NCBI GenBank assembly: GCA_000151295.1
Contig: GG745347.1
Span: 782,976 to 846,975, forward strand
Length of the DNA: 64,000 bases
Reading direction: 5' to 3'
Origin: Allomyces macrogynus ATCC 38327
Lineage: Eukaryota > Blastocladiomycota > Blastocladiomycetes > Blastocladiales > Blastocladiaceae
This document shows, piece after piece, positions 33,765 to 45,149 of this stretch. Each line of letters begins with the position of its first letter. The stretch's first letter is position 1. Both the position numbers and the translations under genes were made by a program. The notes under the pieces were generated by a model that did not search any database, was not told the origin of the DNA, and saw nothing but the letters and a program-made list of their open reading frames with translations.

Positions 33765-36700
33765 CTAGCCCGCGGCCGTACGAACGATCCGCTCCGAGTT
33801 GGCGCGCACGGGCGACGGCGACGGCGACGGCGACTGCGACGCAAGCGTGCGCCCGCTCGCGATCACATTGCCCGTCGCGCTACTCGTCCCATTCGACGAC
33901 GAGGACGTCTGGCCCGTGCGCGACCCGGTCGACGTGATCACGCTCGCGACAGCCTTCAAGTAATGCGTCCACGACGCCACTTCCTCGGGCCCGTTCATTT
34001 GCACAACCCACGCCGCGCCCGACCCGAGATGCACAAATTCGAGGCACCCGGGTGGCGCACCTCCAGGGGACGCATCAAACCCGAGACTCGTGAGCGGGAT
34101 CGCGGCGCCCATGGGTTCATCGTGGTTCGCACCGCCCGCCGGCGCGGCCACACTTCGCTTGCGCACCGACTTGCGCAACGTTGCGCTCCCGCCCGAACTC
34201 CGGGCAACCCCAACTCCGGGTGGCGGCGGCGCAATCGCGACAAGACCGCGCGATACGTTTAGGTAGACTTGGGTCGTGCGCCAGGTCTGCGTGAACCGCT
34301 CAAAGAACCCGAGCCCGCCGCCGCGGCGCAGGGCCGGGTAGACGCCACCCATTTCGGACCCGGGCACGCCGCTGGTGCTGGTGGGTTGTGCGGGCGAGCC
34401 GGCGGTCGCACTGCGGCGCGGGACCATGGGCGACTCGCCGTCGGCCGAGGAACCCTTGGGTCTCTGGTGGAATTGGCCGTCGGCAGCGGACGCGAGCGTC
34501 GTCGACATGAGCGTCGTTGGGGTCACCGTCTTGATCTGGTGCTCGATCCAGACGGCCACGATGAGCCGACCGACGAGTGCCATGAACGTGAAGGCCACGG
34601 CGTAGAGCATGAATACGGAGCGAATGAAGTAGGCCGTGAGCGCAAACGATTCAATGGTCACGAGGCTGAGCGGCACGATTACGACGCTGCACAAGAACAC
34701 ATTCTGGTGACGTTGGAGCAAATCAGTGTTTGAGAGAGCGCGAAGCAAGAACGGGGAAATATCGCACTTGAGCTGCATGAAGAATCCTTGAAAATACCCA
34801 AACTGTATCAGTCAGTTCAAGTCTGACGCGCGCACATGAAGGAAAGTTCGAATCAGGACGTACCACGACGTCTCGCGGTACGAGGAGTCGACATTGCGCG
34901 TTTTGTACGCCAGGTACGACAGCAGGAGCAGCATGACGCCGTTGAAGGCAAACGACAGGCCCACGATCGCCCAGTGACCGGCAAAGTTGGTCGGGCGGCA
35001 CTCGTAGTAGAGCGACGTCTTGGTCGTGACGAGCGCCGGCCACACGGGGAACGCGGCCATCCAAATGATAAACAGGATCGCCTGAACCGCCATGACCATG
35101 GCCACATTGCGGAACAGTACCTGTGACTTGAGCCCGCCCTTGCTGATCCGTGTGTTGTCGAAAATGCGCCAGATCTGAGCGACAAGGTATGGTCAGTCAA
35201 TGAACGGCCTAATTATCCGAGCGCAAAGACATGACCAAAAACGAACCCGATACGTCTTGACAATCGCCGACGCAAACACCATTTCGTACCCAAACGTGAA
35301 CACAACCGTCGACGCGTGGCATGCTGGTGAGCTTGGCACACCGATCAGAATAAAATCGGAGGCGAGGATCAGGACACAGCCGAGCGAGATGAAGAGCAAG
35401 AAGGGCAGCGACAGTTGCCGAATCTGCTTTTCGGCGCGGTTTGTGGCCAGGAACATCATGCCGCCGAGCATGGCCAAGATCATGAGCGCGCGAATCACGG
35501 CGAGCACTTGGACGCCCATGTCAATCCACTGCGGATAGACAATCGCGAGCGGTGGCCGGTCGGCAGGAGTGGTCATCGACCCGCCGTAAAAATCGGATCA
35601 GCGACCTTGTCCACCCGGCCGCTCCCAGAAAGGGCGTACGCGGCACGGTTCGAGTTGTTGAAAATGTTCATGATTTGCCACTCATGCCTACGTGTGGGTC
35701 GAGTTGGTCGATCTGTCACGCGGCAACCGCGCACAACAACGCAGATGAATACGTACACGATCCGACTCCCAGTATCTGCGAACGCAACCGAACCCGTCGT
35801 GCCATTGAACGGTGACAAGAATTCCGGCAACGTCGCGGAATACGAGTGCGTCTGCACGGCGGCTTCGCCATGAAGCGACGTCATGGTTTTGAATCCTGAG
35901 CGTAGGAATGCCGCGCACCTTGTCGTCAATCCATACACTCACAAATCGACTCGGTCAAAGGGGTCAAGTACGGACCGTTGGCGAGAGCCAAGAAGCAGTC
36001 GAAATACATGAGCGCAAACCCGCCGAGAACAGACGGCGACTGGGACGGGAACTGCGCCAGGAATGATGAGCGCAAGGCCTGGTACTGCGGCGTCGCGTGG
36101 TCCTCGCGCAGCGCGGAAAACAGCATGCCGTCGGCTAGGAGTCGGTCGCTGTCCATGGTGAGCGTGTCAAGGTAGTTGTACATCGTGTGGGTTCCGACCT
36201 GCATCGAGAAGTAAGCGGAGCGGTCAGAAAGCCGAAAGGGATGTGGAGAGCCAAGTGAACGCGACCCCAAATACGTGCCCAGACCCAATCGGGCCCCACC
36301 ATGCCCTTGGCCTTGGCCTGCCGCAAGATTGTCTTGCAGTCAGCCGGGAACCCGTAGAACATCACAATCTTTGACCCGCCGGCGCGAATGGTGTCGAGAT
36401 AGACGCCAAAATTAGTCGTGCCGGGCGCATATTGCTGGAGCGTGTAGAGCGAAATCCCGAGCCGGTCGGCGGAGGCGGAAAAGGTCGACGACACTAGGTA
36501 TTTTCCATCGAGCATGGCCGTTGATTTGGGTAAGAGAGACGCATCGAATCACGGAGAGGACATACGCGATTGGCCATAGGGATCCGCGACGGCGAGAATG
36601 TTGACGGCGCGCCACGACATGGACGCGACAAACTGGGCTAGAACCGGCCCTTGCTGGTTGTCGTTCTGGTCGACAAGCATGAAAAGATATGTCAGCGCTG

Positions 36701-37296
36701 GGCCTCCATTCGTTCTCCAGTCATCCGAAACGAATGTACAGGTGCAATCCGGAAAAAGGATCCGAAATCCTGCTTGTTGTCGAAATCAATCGCGGAAGCG
36801 ACGCCGCAGTGCCAAAGCCGGCGCGAGTTGGCAGCGAGGGCAACTCCGAGCGTGACGCGCGACGAGTACTCGCCGACGAGCGCGTGCACCGGCTGCTGGG
36901 CCGTCACGTTCAGCAGCAATGTGACGGCGTTGCTGCGCACGTTGCCCGTGTCCTGAACGACAAGATGGTAGTTGTGGTCCGGGTCGATTGCGTTCATGGC
37001 CGGCGGCGCGACGCTCATGACGTCGGCAAAGCTCCGAAAGACGGCGCCCGCCGCTAGATATGTACGTTTCGTGTCAGGGGCCGAATGGGGCAGCACGCTG
37101 GTGCAAGACCACGGAGCGTACTCGGATCCGACAGCGGCAGCAGCACGAGAACGGTCAAGTTGGTCGGGACCGCAGCGACAAACGACCATGGCTGCAACAT
37201 AATCGCGAGAATGAGGGCAAGGAGTGTGGTGGCCCCCAAGCGCAGAATCGGGGACATGGGCCGGAGTGGCCGCCGTGATTTGGCCATATACGGCAT
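33765..37296 (-). CDS. Receptor copy 3: class C GPCR with PH-like tail, frameshifted before helix 1
   Basis: Same architecture and exon layout as copy 2. Exon 1 (from 37296, or 37287) has a hydrophobic leader (LGATTLLALILAIMLQPW) and VPTNLTVLVLLPLSDP. Ectodomain exons carry AIDPDHNYHLVVQDTGNVRS and LYTLQQYAPGTTNFGVYLDT. The seven-helix part (CHASTVVFTFGYEMVFASAI; YLAYKTRNVD) and PH-like tail (CLEFVHLGSGAAWVVQMNGP; EEVASWTHYLKAV) are well conserved. At about 35586-35592, however, copies 2 and 4 read gtagaaaatc (plus strand) where this copy reads gtaaaaatc. The lost base shifts the frame after KVADPIF and gives a stop 4 codons on (TAGR, stop). It is either a recent pseudogene, a sequencing error in an A run, or a frame that yields an ectodomain-only product. 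Confidence 0.75.
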
Positions 37297-38133
37297 GTTG
37301 GGTACAGGACGCGACGCGGGAACTGGCACGCCGAGGCGACAAGCGCAACAACAGACACCGAGCCGTCACGGAGAGACGGGTCGCGAGCGAGATGCGTTGA
37401 CCGACCGGGGACCGCGTGCAGGTCCCTGCTCGCACACGCCGACGTGCGGGATGGCGTGTTGCTGATGGAGCCTTGGTTGTTGCTCCAAGTCGGGCCTCGG
37501 CTGCAACTCGAAATGAGGTGCTCGGGATCCAGAAATCAGGGAACAAGACGCGATGCTGAACGTCATCATGTACCACTTTTTTCCATGTACCGGTGAGGCC
37601 CTCGCGTGCCTGTGCTGTTCGCCCTGCCGGCCTCCCCATGCTGGTACAATGCACATTCGATGAACACAGTCGCGCTGAAGGCGCGTTGCATGCAAATAAC
37701 TGAGGGCGTGCGCACACGCCGCGCGCTTTGCATCTGATCGCTCCTGGCTCTCACGTCGAAGAGGCGGGCAGCGAACGCGCTGGTAAGCGGGAGACGAGAG
37801 CAGGTGGTCGTGATCGGTTCGCCTATCTCAAATTCATGTGCTGGTGCGTGGGGACGGGAAAAACGGCTCCTGGCGGCCAATACCAGCCACTACAGCCGGT
37901 TACGCGATATGAACAACAGTCGGACGCGGTTGGTCGCGGTGGTCGCGGAAGCAGGTGGCGCTTGATGGCAAGACGATGGGCACGGAGGGGCGTCTCTCAC
38001 GATGTGTGAACAGCGGTCAACAGCCCAGTTCGCAGCCAACGAGGACTGATATTTACAATAACAGTCGTGTTCAGGCCCATTCACCGACAAAGTCTCCACC
38101 TCGCCGCGCGCCGCCGCATGCACGTATTCGCGT
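37297..38133. other. Intergenic region between receptor copies 3 and 4
   Basis: About 840 nt. No TATA box, gene or repeat stands out. Confidence 0.4.
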
Positions 38134-41100
38134 CTAGGATCCGCCGCGGCCGACCGCCTCGGAAATACCCGACCGCAGCGGCTGCGCCGACGGCGACGAC
38201 GTGGTTGCGTTCCGGCCCGCGCCCAACGTCGTGCTCCCCGTGATACTGTTTGTGGTCCCGCCGCCACCGCCGCCCGACGACGCCTGCCCCGAGCGCGACC
38301 CGGCCGACGTAATGGCGCTCACCACCGACTTGAGCACCTGTGCCCACGCAGCCACCTCTTCGGCACTGTTCATTTGCACGACCCATGCCGCGCCCGACCC
38401 GAAATGCACGAGCTCGAGGCACCCGGGCGGCGTGCTTGCGGGGGACGCATCAAACCCGAGCTTGGCCAACGGGATCGCGATCCCCGTGCCTTCATCGCCC
38501 CCCTTGCGCGCCGCCGCGCGTGACTGCTGCTGCGGCAGCGAGTGCCGCTTGGCTGTACTTGTCCCGCCCACACCACTGGTCGGCGTTGGCGGCGGCGCAA
38601 TCACGGCAAACCCGCGCGCCAAGTTCAGGTAGACGAGCTGCGTGTACCACGTCTGCGTGAACCGTTCCCAGATCCCCAACCCACCGCCGCGGCGCAGGAC
38701 CGGGAACTGACCGGCGAGTTCGGCGCCCGGAGTGACCGCGGTCGTGGGCGTGGTCAGAATCGTATTGCTCGTGCGCCGTTCCTGCGGCATGAGACCCAGT
38801 GGGGCCGTGGCCTTCGATTGGAACTGCATGTCGACTGTGGTCTTGAGCGACGCGTTCAGGCCGTCGACGTGCGAGATGCTGACGGTGCTCGACTCGGCCC
38901 AGATGGCGAGTAGGAGGCGGCCGACGAGCGCCATGTACGTGAACCCGACCGCGTAGAGCATGGCGATTGACCGCACGTAGTAAGCCGTGAGCGCAAACGA
39001 CTCGATGGTGATAAGACTCAGGGGGATGATGACGACGCTGCACAGAGCCACGTTCTAGTTTGCGCCGTTGGTGGTCAGTGCTTGGCTGCAACGTGCCAGG
39101 TGAAGTGTCAACCGTGGAGAAACAGCGCACCTGTGCCGCATGCAAGATCCACGACGTTTCGCGGTACGACGAGTCGACGTTGCGCGTCTTGACTGCAAGG
39201 TAGCACACGGCGAGCAGCAGGGCCGCATTGTACGCAAACGTCAGGCCGAGGACCGCCCAGTGGCCAGTGCTGTTGGACGGCGAGCACAGATAGTATATGG
39301 AGGCCTTGGTCGCGACGAGTGTTGGCCACACGGGGAACGCGGCAATCCAAATCGCAAACAGGATCGCTTGGACCACGAGCACCGCGCCGACTTGGCGCAG
39401 CAAGATCGCCGATTTGAGCCCGCCCTTGTTGATTCGGGTGCTGGAATCAAGAGAGAAGTCAGTTAGGGAGCTGAAGCGGAGAGCTCGATATTGCGCGAAG
39501 CCGCACTTGGCAAAAATCCGGAAAATCTACAGAACAGGACAAAACGCGGTCAGCACGATAGTCCCTGATCGCGTCCAAAACGCTAGAGGGAGCGCAAGTA
39601 CCCGGTACGTCTTGGCGACGGCCGACGCAAACACGAGCTCGAACGCAAATGTGAACACGACCGTCGATGCTTGGCACATTGGCGCGCTCGGCACGTCAAT
39701 AAGCAGATACTCGGACGCCAGGATCAGAATGCAGCCGAGCGAAATGATGAGCAAGAACGGCATCGAAAGTTGCCGAATCTGCTTTTCGTGGCGGTGCACG
39801 ATGAGGAAGCCCATGCCCATGAGCATCATCGTCATCATGATGGCGCGGATCACCGCGAGTGCTAGAACGCCCGCGTTGGACCATTGCGGGAAGGCAAGGG
39901 TAAGCGGTGGGCGGTCAATGGGGACGGTCGTGGACCCGCCGTAGAAAATCGGGCTCGCCGACTTGGTGAGCGTCCCGTTCTGCCACAGCTTGTAGGTTGA
40001 GCGCGCGGTCCCGCCGTAAATGTTGAAGATCTCCCAGTCCCTGTTGTCGGACGCGCGCGTGAGATGGGGCGTGAATGGTGCCGAACCGTTCCAAACCGAA
40101 ATACGATTGCGCGAAATCGTACGCACATGGTTCGCGTCCCCGGCGCGATATACGATACGAACCCGGTCGTGCCGTTGAAGGGGACCAAGAACGAGCTCAA
40201 TGGCGCCGAGTAGTTCTTGGACTGGATCGCCGCGTCGCCATACGTCGCAGCCATTGTATTGAATCCTATCAACAAGGCACCAAAATGAGTTTCGCGACCC
40301 GCTGCTCTCCCGCGAACCCAACCAAACGTACCATACGCCAGCGCGAGCAGGCAATCGTAATACAAGAGCGCGTAGCCATGCAACGCCGAGCTGTCACGCG
40401 TCGGATAATGCGTCAGGTACTCCGACTTGAGCGACAGGTACTGCGAGGACAAGCGGTCTTCGCTGACACTCGTGAACAAGAACCCGTCGGCGTTTTGCTT
40501 GTCGACCGGGTCGTTCATCGAATCGAGGTACATGATGAACGTTGAGGGCCCCATCTACACCACGCACAAGGTCAGGGCGGTCCGTCAAACGAACAAGAGG
40601 TGACGATTCCATTACAGTCGCGTACCCACGCCCAATCAGGTCCGATCATTCCGCGCAGCTTGGCCTGCCGGAGCACGAGCTTGGCGTCGGCGGGAAAACC
40701 GAGAAACGCAATGACTATCGACCCGCTCGCAGTAATCGTGTCAAGGTACGCGCTAAAATCGATCGTGCCCGGCTGGTACTGCTGCGTCGAGTAGAGCGAA
40801 ATGCCGAGCGACGACGCCGACGAGGCAAACGTTTGCGAGACTGCGGTGGAGGTTGATGAAGGTGTCGTGAGCGTCATAGTCGAGTGTGCTGCGAGGGAAA
40901 CCAAGGCAACGGACGCGACTGGCCAAAACTATCCGCGACCGCGAGAATGTTGACTGCTTTCCATCCCATGGCGCTGGCCGCTTGCGCCAAAGCACGGCCT
41001 TGTTGGTTATCGTTCTAGACGTGGGCAAACATACCTGACGGTCAGATTAATCGCATCCGCGGCAACAGCGACGAACAGGCTGAAATTCTGTACGCTCATG

Positions 41101-41679
41101 GTTCGAAAGAAGCGCGGGAAGTCGACGGCATTGTCAAAATCCGTCGCCGAACTCACGCCGCAATGCCACAGGCCCTTCGGGTGCGCCGACAGCGCAAGGC
41201 CGAGCGTGACGCGCGAGCTGTAGTCGCCGACGAGAGCGTGGACCGGCTGCTGGGTCACGGCCGCGTCGAGGGCGTTGACAGCGGTCAGCCGCACCGACGC
41301 CGAATTGCGAATGACCAGCTGGTAGTTGTGGTTCGGATCAATCGCGGCCATGGTCGGCGGCGCGAGCGCCAGGACATCGGCGATGTTGCGGAAAACCGAT
41401 CCAAGGGCTACCGAACAGCCGCAGCACCAGGTCAGTCTGATTATTGGCACATGATGATGCGGCGCGCGGCGGCGTACTGGCATCGGACAGCGGCAAGATG
41501 ACTAGAACAGTCAGATTGGTCGGGACCGCGACAACGTGCACGATTGGACCAGTGAGCAACGTGACGATCAAAAGAAGCGCAACTGCAACCACCACGGCCG
41601 TTGGGAACGATCGCGCTCGAATGAACCGACCGCGATTGCTGCCGCCGGGACGGCTCCGCGTTGCCGCTCCTGGGTCCAT
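38134..41679 (-). CDS. Receptor copy 4: class C GPCR with C-terminal PH-like domain
   Basis: Most divergent of the array but apparently intact. Start ATG 41679; exon 1 has a basic N-terminus then a hydrophobic helix (FPTAVVVAVALLLIVTLLTG) and VPTNLTVLVILPLSDA. Later exons give AIDPNHNYQLVIRNSASVRL, NDNQQGRALAQAASAMGW, LYSTQQYQPGTIDFSAYLDT and FYGGSTTVPIDRPPLTLAFP, continuous into helix 1. The bundle keeps CQASTVVFTFAFELVFASAV-AKTYRV and CYLAVKTRNVDSSYRETSW. The cytoplasmic tail has the PH-like domain (RRGGGLGIWERFTQTWYTQL, CLELVHFGSGAAWVVQMNSA, EEVAAWAQVLKSV) after a Ser/Thr/Pro linker, and ends in a Gly/Ser-rich low-complexity tail. Phases of the introns I checked match those of copy 2. Confidence 0.85.
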
Positions 41680-42496
41680 GGTTGCTGATTGCTGATCCAC
41701 GACGCGTGTCACAGGGAATGGCGGGGACTGGATGAACTCGAGGGCAAGGGCGGACAGATGAAGACGCAGCCGTTGCGCTTGGTCGCTGGAGAGAGAAGCG
41801 GGACCGTTGCCCGCGAGGAGCACGAGAGTGACCGCAGCGGACGGTGCTGCTGTTGCAGTTGAGGGCAGGGATCCGGGCTCTGGTTGGTGCCAGCCCAAGG
41901 ATCGCGCATCGCGCTCTGGCCCATGTTTGCGCGCGCCTTGTGCCCTGGCTGCCTTGGCTGATCGAAAGCGAAACGAGGCTCCCGATCAAGAACGCTCTTT
42001 GTTCGCGCACCCTCTCCACCAAGTGTTCATTGAAAATATTAAGAATTATCGCGATTCAGTGATACCCTGGACAAAGTACGCGCAACGAGCGATGGCGACA
42101 CCGGAACACTGTCGCCGAGGGACAGGCGAGGACATCGACCATTTGGGCCCATTTGCGCTCAATTGTAACCAACGTCAACTTGGCAAGGGCGACCTCAGGG
42201 TTGCAGCAAGTTGGGAGTGGTGATCCGAGGCGCCGATCGAGAACAGATAAATGTCGACACCCATGCTCGCACCTGCTGCAAACCTCAACGCAGGCAGCTT
42301 AGACGCGCAATTGGCAGGCAAGCAGGAAACATGACAAAGAGACCGTGGAAATCTGTATTCACAATAATGCTCAAGCCGCTCGATCTCGCGCGGCTGAGGC
42401 AATAAAGAAATCTACAGCTGCGAGGGCAGCGCGCGGGTTCCAGCCCGCACCCTCGCGAGCGCTCTAGATCTACAACACAACACAAAATCGACCAAT
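41680..42496. other. Intergenic region between receptor copy 4 and S1 protease
   Basis: About 820 nt, the upstream region of receptor copy 4 and the 3' flank of the protease. No gene supported. Confidence 0.4.
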
Positions 42497-43897
42497 CTAC
42501 GCCTTGCAGACACCCTTGGGGGCCGCGAGCGCTGCCTGGTATCCGCGCTGGTTGACCGAGGACCCGTAGTTGGCCGACGTCGACGAGGTCGTGTCGCACC
42601 CGCCGTTGGTGTGGATGCCGACGGCAATCTCCTTGCCGTTCTTCTTCACCACCATGGCCGAGCCCGAGTTACCGCCCTCCGTGTCGACGCGGTGGTTAAT
42701 GTGGTACTTGTCCGGGAAGGACGCGAGCGAACCCGTCGCAGTCTGTTGCGTGAGCCGCAGGTTCTTGCGCGCCTGGTCGCGCACGTTGCCGAACCCAGTG
42801 ATCGTGACCACATCGCCGACCGCGGCCTGGCCCGGCGCAATCACGCCGTTCGTGACCTTGGCCAGCGTGTAGGACTGGTTGTTGGCGGCCTCGCGCTGTG
42901 TGAGCCCCGTGTTCGGGTTGCGGAACGTGCCAAAGTAGGACCAGTCCTCGGCATCGACGGCGTTGTCGACGTCGAGCTCCGAGAGCAGCTTGTACTGCAC
43001 CGACGACGCGTCGACGGCAAACTGGTACTTGGGGTCCGGGTGGCGCGGAATACCGACCTTGACGCCGTCCTTGACAATCACGGCCGACTGCGGCACGCCA
43101 ACCTGCAGAACCTGCTGCGTCGCGTCGACGCCGTCAAAGCAGTGGCCCGCCGACGTGTGGCACCCGTTCTTGTCGTTGATGGTCCAGCCCGTGCACCCGA
43201 CGGGGAAAATGCGGCCGTTGCGCAGGTCGGTCACGGGCTTGCGCAGGTCAGCGGCATTGCAGAGCGTCGTTGGCGGGGGCAGGTTGATCGGGTCGGCCGA
43301 GAACCCGTCCTCGTCGTTGGTCGTGACCGACATGACAATGACGGCGGGCTTGACCGTGGCGTCGGCGGCCGGGTCAGCGAGCAGCTCGACGGTCACGGCC
43401 GGGCCGTTGAAGAAGGCCGACTGGAACGACCACTGTGCGAGCGAGTCGGCGTTCAGGTACTGCACGGCCTTGTCGAGCACCGACGTGATGCGGATCACAT
43501 CGCCCGGTTGGTCAGCGCCCCACGCGGCCGTAGTCGGCGCCTTCTTGGGCTTGCGCAGCTTGGTCTGCGTCGCGTCAAACGTGAGCCGCGTCCAGAAAAC
43601 GTTCTTGCGCGTCGGGTCGACCTGCTTGAGGTTGATCGTCTGCGACCACACAGGCTGCTTCACCGTGACCCCCGCGACGGAAATGTCCTTGCTGCCAAAC
43701 GATACGTTCACCTTGGAGACGGGGTTCTTGGGCAGCTCAAACGGCTTGGGCGCGCTGGCCACGGCCTTGGCGGGCGCAGCCTCGACGACGGGTGCAACCA
43801 CGGCGAGCGCAGCGAGAGCAGCGACCAATGCAAAGCCGGCGGCGCGCTTCTTGTTCTTGTTGTTCTTGTTGTTGTTGTTGCCGTTACGGGTGGCCAT
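42497..43897 (-). CDS. Secreted trypsin-fold serine protease (S1/GluC-like)
   Basis: Single exon, 466 residues. The N-terminus is odd: a polar Asn/Lys run (MATRNGNNNNKNNKNKKRAA) precedes a hydrophobic signal segment (GFALVAALAALAVVAPVVEA), probably still a secretion signal. A roughly 180-residue N-terminal region of unknown fold is followed by a trypsin-like catalytic part: His in TSAGHCFDG, a candidate Asp in DAEDWSYFGTF, and Ser in EGGNSGSAMVV. Cys-rich GCTGWTINDKNGCHTSAGHC resembles bacterial-type secreted S1 peptidases. Substrate preference cannot be read. Candidate alternatives are S1B/GluC- or lysyl-endopeptidase-like enzymes. A long open frame on the opposite strand (42611-43918) is its shadow. 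Confidence 0.85.
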   Translation of the reverse strand: MATRNGNNNNKNNKNKKRAAGFALVAALAALAVVAPVVEAAPAKAVASAPKPFELPKNPVSKVNVSFGSKDISVAGVTVKQPVWSQTINLKQVDPTRKNVFWTRLTFDATQTKLRKPKKAPTTAAWGADQPGDVIRITSVLDKAVQYLNADSLAQWSFQSAFFNGPAVTVELLADPAADATVKPAVIVMSVTTNDEDGFSADPINLPPPTTLCNAADLRKPVTDLRNGRIFPVGCTGWTINDKNGCHTSAGHCFDGVDATQQVLQVGVPQSAVIVKDGVKVGIPRHPDPKYQFAVDASSVQYKLLSELDVDNAVDAEDWSYFGTFRNPNTGLTQREAANNQSYTLAKVTNGVIAPGQAAVGDVVTITGFGNVRDQARKNLRLTQQTATGSLASFPDKYHINHRVDTEGGNSGSAMVVKKNGKEIAVGIHTNGGCDTTSSTSANYGSSVNQRGYQAALAAPKGVCKA

Positions 43898-44870
43898 GGT
43901 GCTGGTGGATCGATTTAGGGGGGTGGTTGGTCGTCTATGCGCGTCGTTGCTGGCCAGCAGCAACTTGAACGTGGAGAGAGTCGGAGTGGGGTGGAGATTA
44001 CAGATTGCTGTTGCACGAAGTCGGGGTGCTGGCGCCTTTTGTACCAGCGACAGCGGCAGCGGACGGCGGTGTTGGTTGCTTGTGCATCTTGGCAACAAAA
44101 TCGACAGCGTGCCAGATTTTACGAGTTGTCGGCCGAAAAAAACGAGAAAAGGGACTGTTTGGTCACGCATTTCGTGATCCTGAAACAGGCCGCCGCCTTG
44201 CCACCTGGTCACGCGCGCAATAGACGCGCACGCCTCAGCGAAAAGTCATGAAGTGATCCACACCACAGCGAAAGGTGAAACTGCCGGTGGGCCATATCGC
44301 ATGTGCCGTATATATTGTGGTTGTTCGAGCAAGCTGCAATCTGTTGGAGCCGAAACACGCTTGGTCGGGCCGTGAATCTGCCGAAAAGGAACAACACAAT
44401 CGTCACTCTTTCCACTGGCCCACAAGTGCCGCGCGACGGTGCAATTAGCTGATCCCATGATGATCAGACACACTTGCTCCAATGTCGCCGACTGGAAGGT
44501 GACTGGAAGAGAGCGCGCCAGAAGCGTTTTTGGTTGCGATTCTCATACCGATGAGCGCCAATCATGTTCGGATTTCGAGAAGACTTCCCCAGTGCACGCG
44601 CCCAACGTATGTGCTGCCCCAGTGACAGCGCCTGTGCATGTACACGAGCAACGGTTGCGCGCTGGGTATCACATAACGATGCATGAGCCGCTTCAACATT
44701 GTCCCTCACAAAGAATGTCCTCCAAATCCAAGATAGGTGCGCTGAAGAGTCCCACACAATGCAGGACGCCTCTCTCAGCACTGAAACGCATCTGGCGCGC
44801 TTTGCTACACTTTATCGTTGCAGCACTCTGCAAGAAATAGCGCCCCAAAGTATCAGCAGAGCGTTCATTC
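43898..44870. other. Gene-poor region upstream of the S1 protease
   Basis: About 970 nt of lower-GC DNA with short frames on both strands. The first few hundred nt should hold the protease promoter, but no TATA box is obvious. Confidence 0.35.
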
Positions 44871-45149
44871 GTGCCTGGGATAAATCAAGGCCCAGGATCA
44901 CACAATTCCTGGCCTTCCAAATCATGGTTCCCCATTGTTGCACATGTTATTTGCCAACCAAAGCCGAATCTTGCTGAGAGCCCATTGGTGCGCATCACCG
45001 CACATCATCGCTGCGCTCTGGGCGATGTTTATGGTGAGGGGGTACAAGGGCTGGCGCCAATGATGATGCGTGAGCAGCAGGAGCTGCTGGACATGGTGCT
45101 TGGTGCTGATGTGGCTGCAGTGATCAAGGAGATTGATGCGGTGGTCTAG
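44871..45149. other. Possible gene fragment, strand uncertain
   Basis: The plus frame ends in protein-like sequence (QGLAPMMMREQQELLDMVLG, then ADVAAVIKEIDAVV, stop) but opens with GTG. The minus frame across the same DNA gives LLLLTHHHWRQPLYPL, which resembles the second helix of an F-box. Composition is like the F-box/LRR gene at 17.6-19.0 kb. It may be a remnant of that family on the minus strand, or the 3' exon of an undetected plus-strand gene. I cannot decide. Confidence 0.2.

Noticed and set aside
34840..34860. GTTCGAATC, a tRNA B-box-like word
   Set aside because: No A box, acceptor stem or anticodon arm can be folded around it. It lies in a receptor intron.
42611..43918. 435-codon plus-strand open frame
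   Set aside because: Exact antisense of the S1 protease, whose signal segment and catalytic His and Ser motifs identify the true strand. High GC keeps the opposite frame open.
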